Origin: Acidobacteriaceae bacterium | Lineage (GTDB): Bacteria; Acidobacteriota; Terriglobia; Terriglobales; Acidobacteriaceae | Length of the DNA: 5,577 nt | Direction of reading: 5' to 3' | Assembly: GCA_003165095.1 (NCBI GenBank) | Contig: PLSH01000453.1 | Location: 155-5,731 of the forward strand | Part shown: piece after piece, positions 5,234-5,577 of the stretch | How positions within the stretch are numbered: position 1 is the first letter of the stretch | How the letters are laid out: the number at the start of each line of letters is the position of its first letter | The notes under the pieces: generated by a model | Told to the model about the DNA's origin: nothing | The model's database searches: none | Seen by the model: only the letters and a program-made list of their open reading frames with translations | Translations under genes and position numbers: made by a program

Positions 5234-5577
5234 TCATACGGCCCTCGATACGGCCTGACGCTGTGCGAGAGCCAGCCAATTGCGAATATCGCGGAGTGAG
5301 ATACCTGACGACAGCTCACCCAGCAGCGGATAGTCGCCGGAGAACAGGGAGTCGATCCTCGCTTGGACGAACAAAACCTTGAGCATTCGCACGCGAGACT
5401 CCAGGTCAGGGAGGGGAACTGTCAGTCGCTCCGTAAAGCGGCTCAGTATGGAGGCGTCAATGTTTTCCGGTAAGTTGGTTGCTGCGAGAACAAACACCTG
5501 CCGGTGCTGATCGACGATCCCATCCATCTCCTGAAGCATTTGGCTAATAATCTCCTGGACCAGGACGTCATTACCGC
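5234..5577 (-). CDS. AAA-family ATPase, C-terminal part, cut by the window edge
   Basis: The frame stays open to the window edge and begins before it; 113 codons plus two bases are visible, ending at TGA (5234-5236). The visible part starts GNDVLVQEIISQMLQEMDGI, the helix after Walker B in classical AAA proteins. The second region of homology follows: sensor-1 ATN in VFVLAATNLPENIDASILSR, then FTERLTVPLPD, with arginines in SRF and TER at the arginine-finger positions. A helical lid follows, ending with SGISLRDIRNWLALAQRQAV. Walker A and B lie outside the window. The protein ends soon after the lid, without a long C-terminal domain, so substrate specificity probably lies in the unseen N-terminus. 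These ATPases remodel or unfold protein assemblies as hexamers. Its task on this plasmid is unknown, and an operon could continue beyond the edge. Confidence 0.85.
   Translation of the reverse strand, partial: GNDVLVQEIISQMLQEMDGIVDQHRQVFVLAATNLPENIDASILSRFTERLTVPLPDLESRVRMLKVLFVQARIDSLFSGDYPLLGELSSGISLRDIRNWLALAQRQAVSRAV

Noticed and set aside
4965..5382. Open frames at 4965-5279 (minus), 5073-5258 (plus) and 5140-5382 (plus)
   Set aside because: They overlap the repeat region, the stem-loop or the AAA ATPase gene in other frames and their products look random.

Overview
This window looks like the backbone of a low-copy bacterial plasmid. It holds an iteron-type replication origin with its initiator gene, a convergent two-gene ParA-type partition operon with a centromere-like region, and the 3' end of an AAA-family ATPase gene. 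The host cannot be named from the sequence. The initiator resembles the RPA (replication initiator protein A) family and the adaptor looks like a ribbon-helix-helix protein. Both would fit a Gram-negative host such as a proteobacterium or an acidobacterium, but this is a guess. Base composition is intermediate.

Layout. Bases 1-125 show nothing recognisable. Bases 126-480 contain a diverged tandem duplication with a 184-bp period. Each unit carries three direct 17-bp repeats (consensus CCGCAGTYGGYTGGAAR) at 24-25 bp spacing and one inverted copy. No gene in the window is obviously their partner. Bases 481-789 hold one stem-loop and no gene. Bases 790-1445 carry eight widely spaced 19-bp iterons (TTTACACGNAACCTCTCTA). 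Bases 1624-1775 carry seven more in the opposite orientation, packed every 21-24 bp. The packed array ends about 110 bp before the initiator gene (1889-3385, +), and the region is most likely the vegetative origin.

A nested hairpin (3466-3505) lies between the convergent initiator and partition transcription units. On the minus strand, parA (4016-4693, GTG start) and a small ribbon-helix-helix-like gene (3636-4016) overlap by one base (TGATG). Upstream of parA, bases 4734-4983 contain several families of short direct and inverted repeats and probably act as centromere and operator. Further right are a possible 47-aa ORF (5051-5194), a strong stem-loop (5185-5217), and the C-terminal 113 codons of an AAA ATPase (5234 to the window edge, minus strand).

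How it works together. The initiator should bind the packed iterons to open the origin, and the well-conserved dispersed iterons could titrate it or couple (handcuff) origins to limit copy number. ParA and the small DNA-binding partner should segregate copies through the 4734-4983 repeats. The least explained parts are the orphan 184-bp repeat module, the two-density opposed iteron layout, and the GTACAGT/ACTGTAC motif that recurs from the parA upstream region to the AAA gene.
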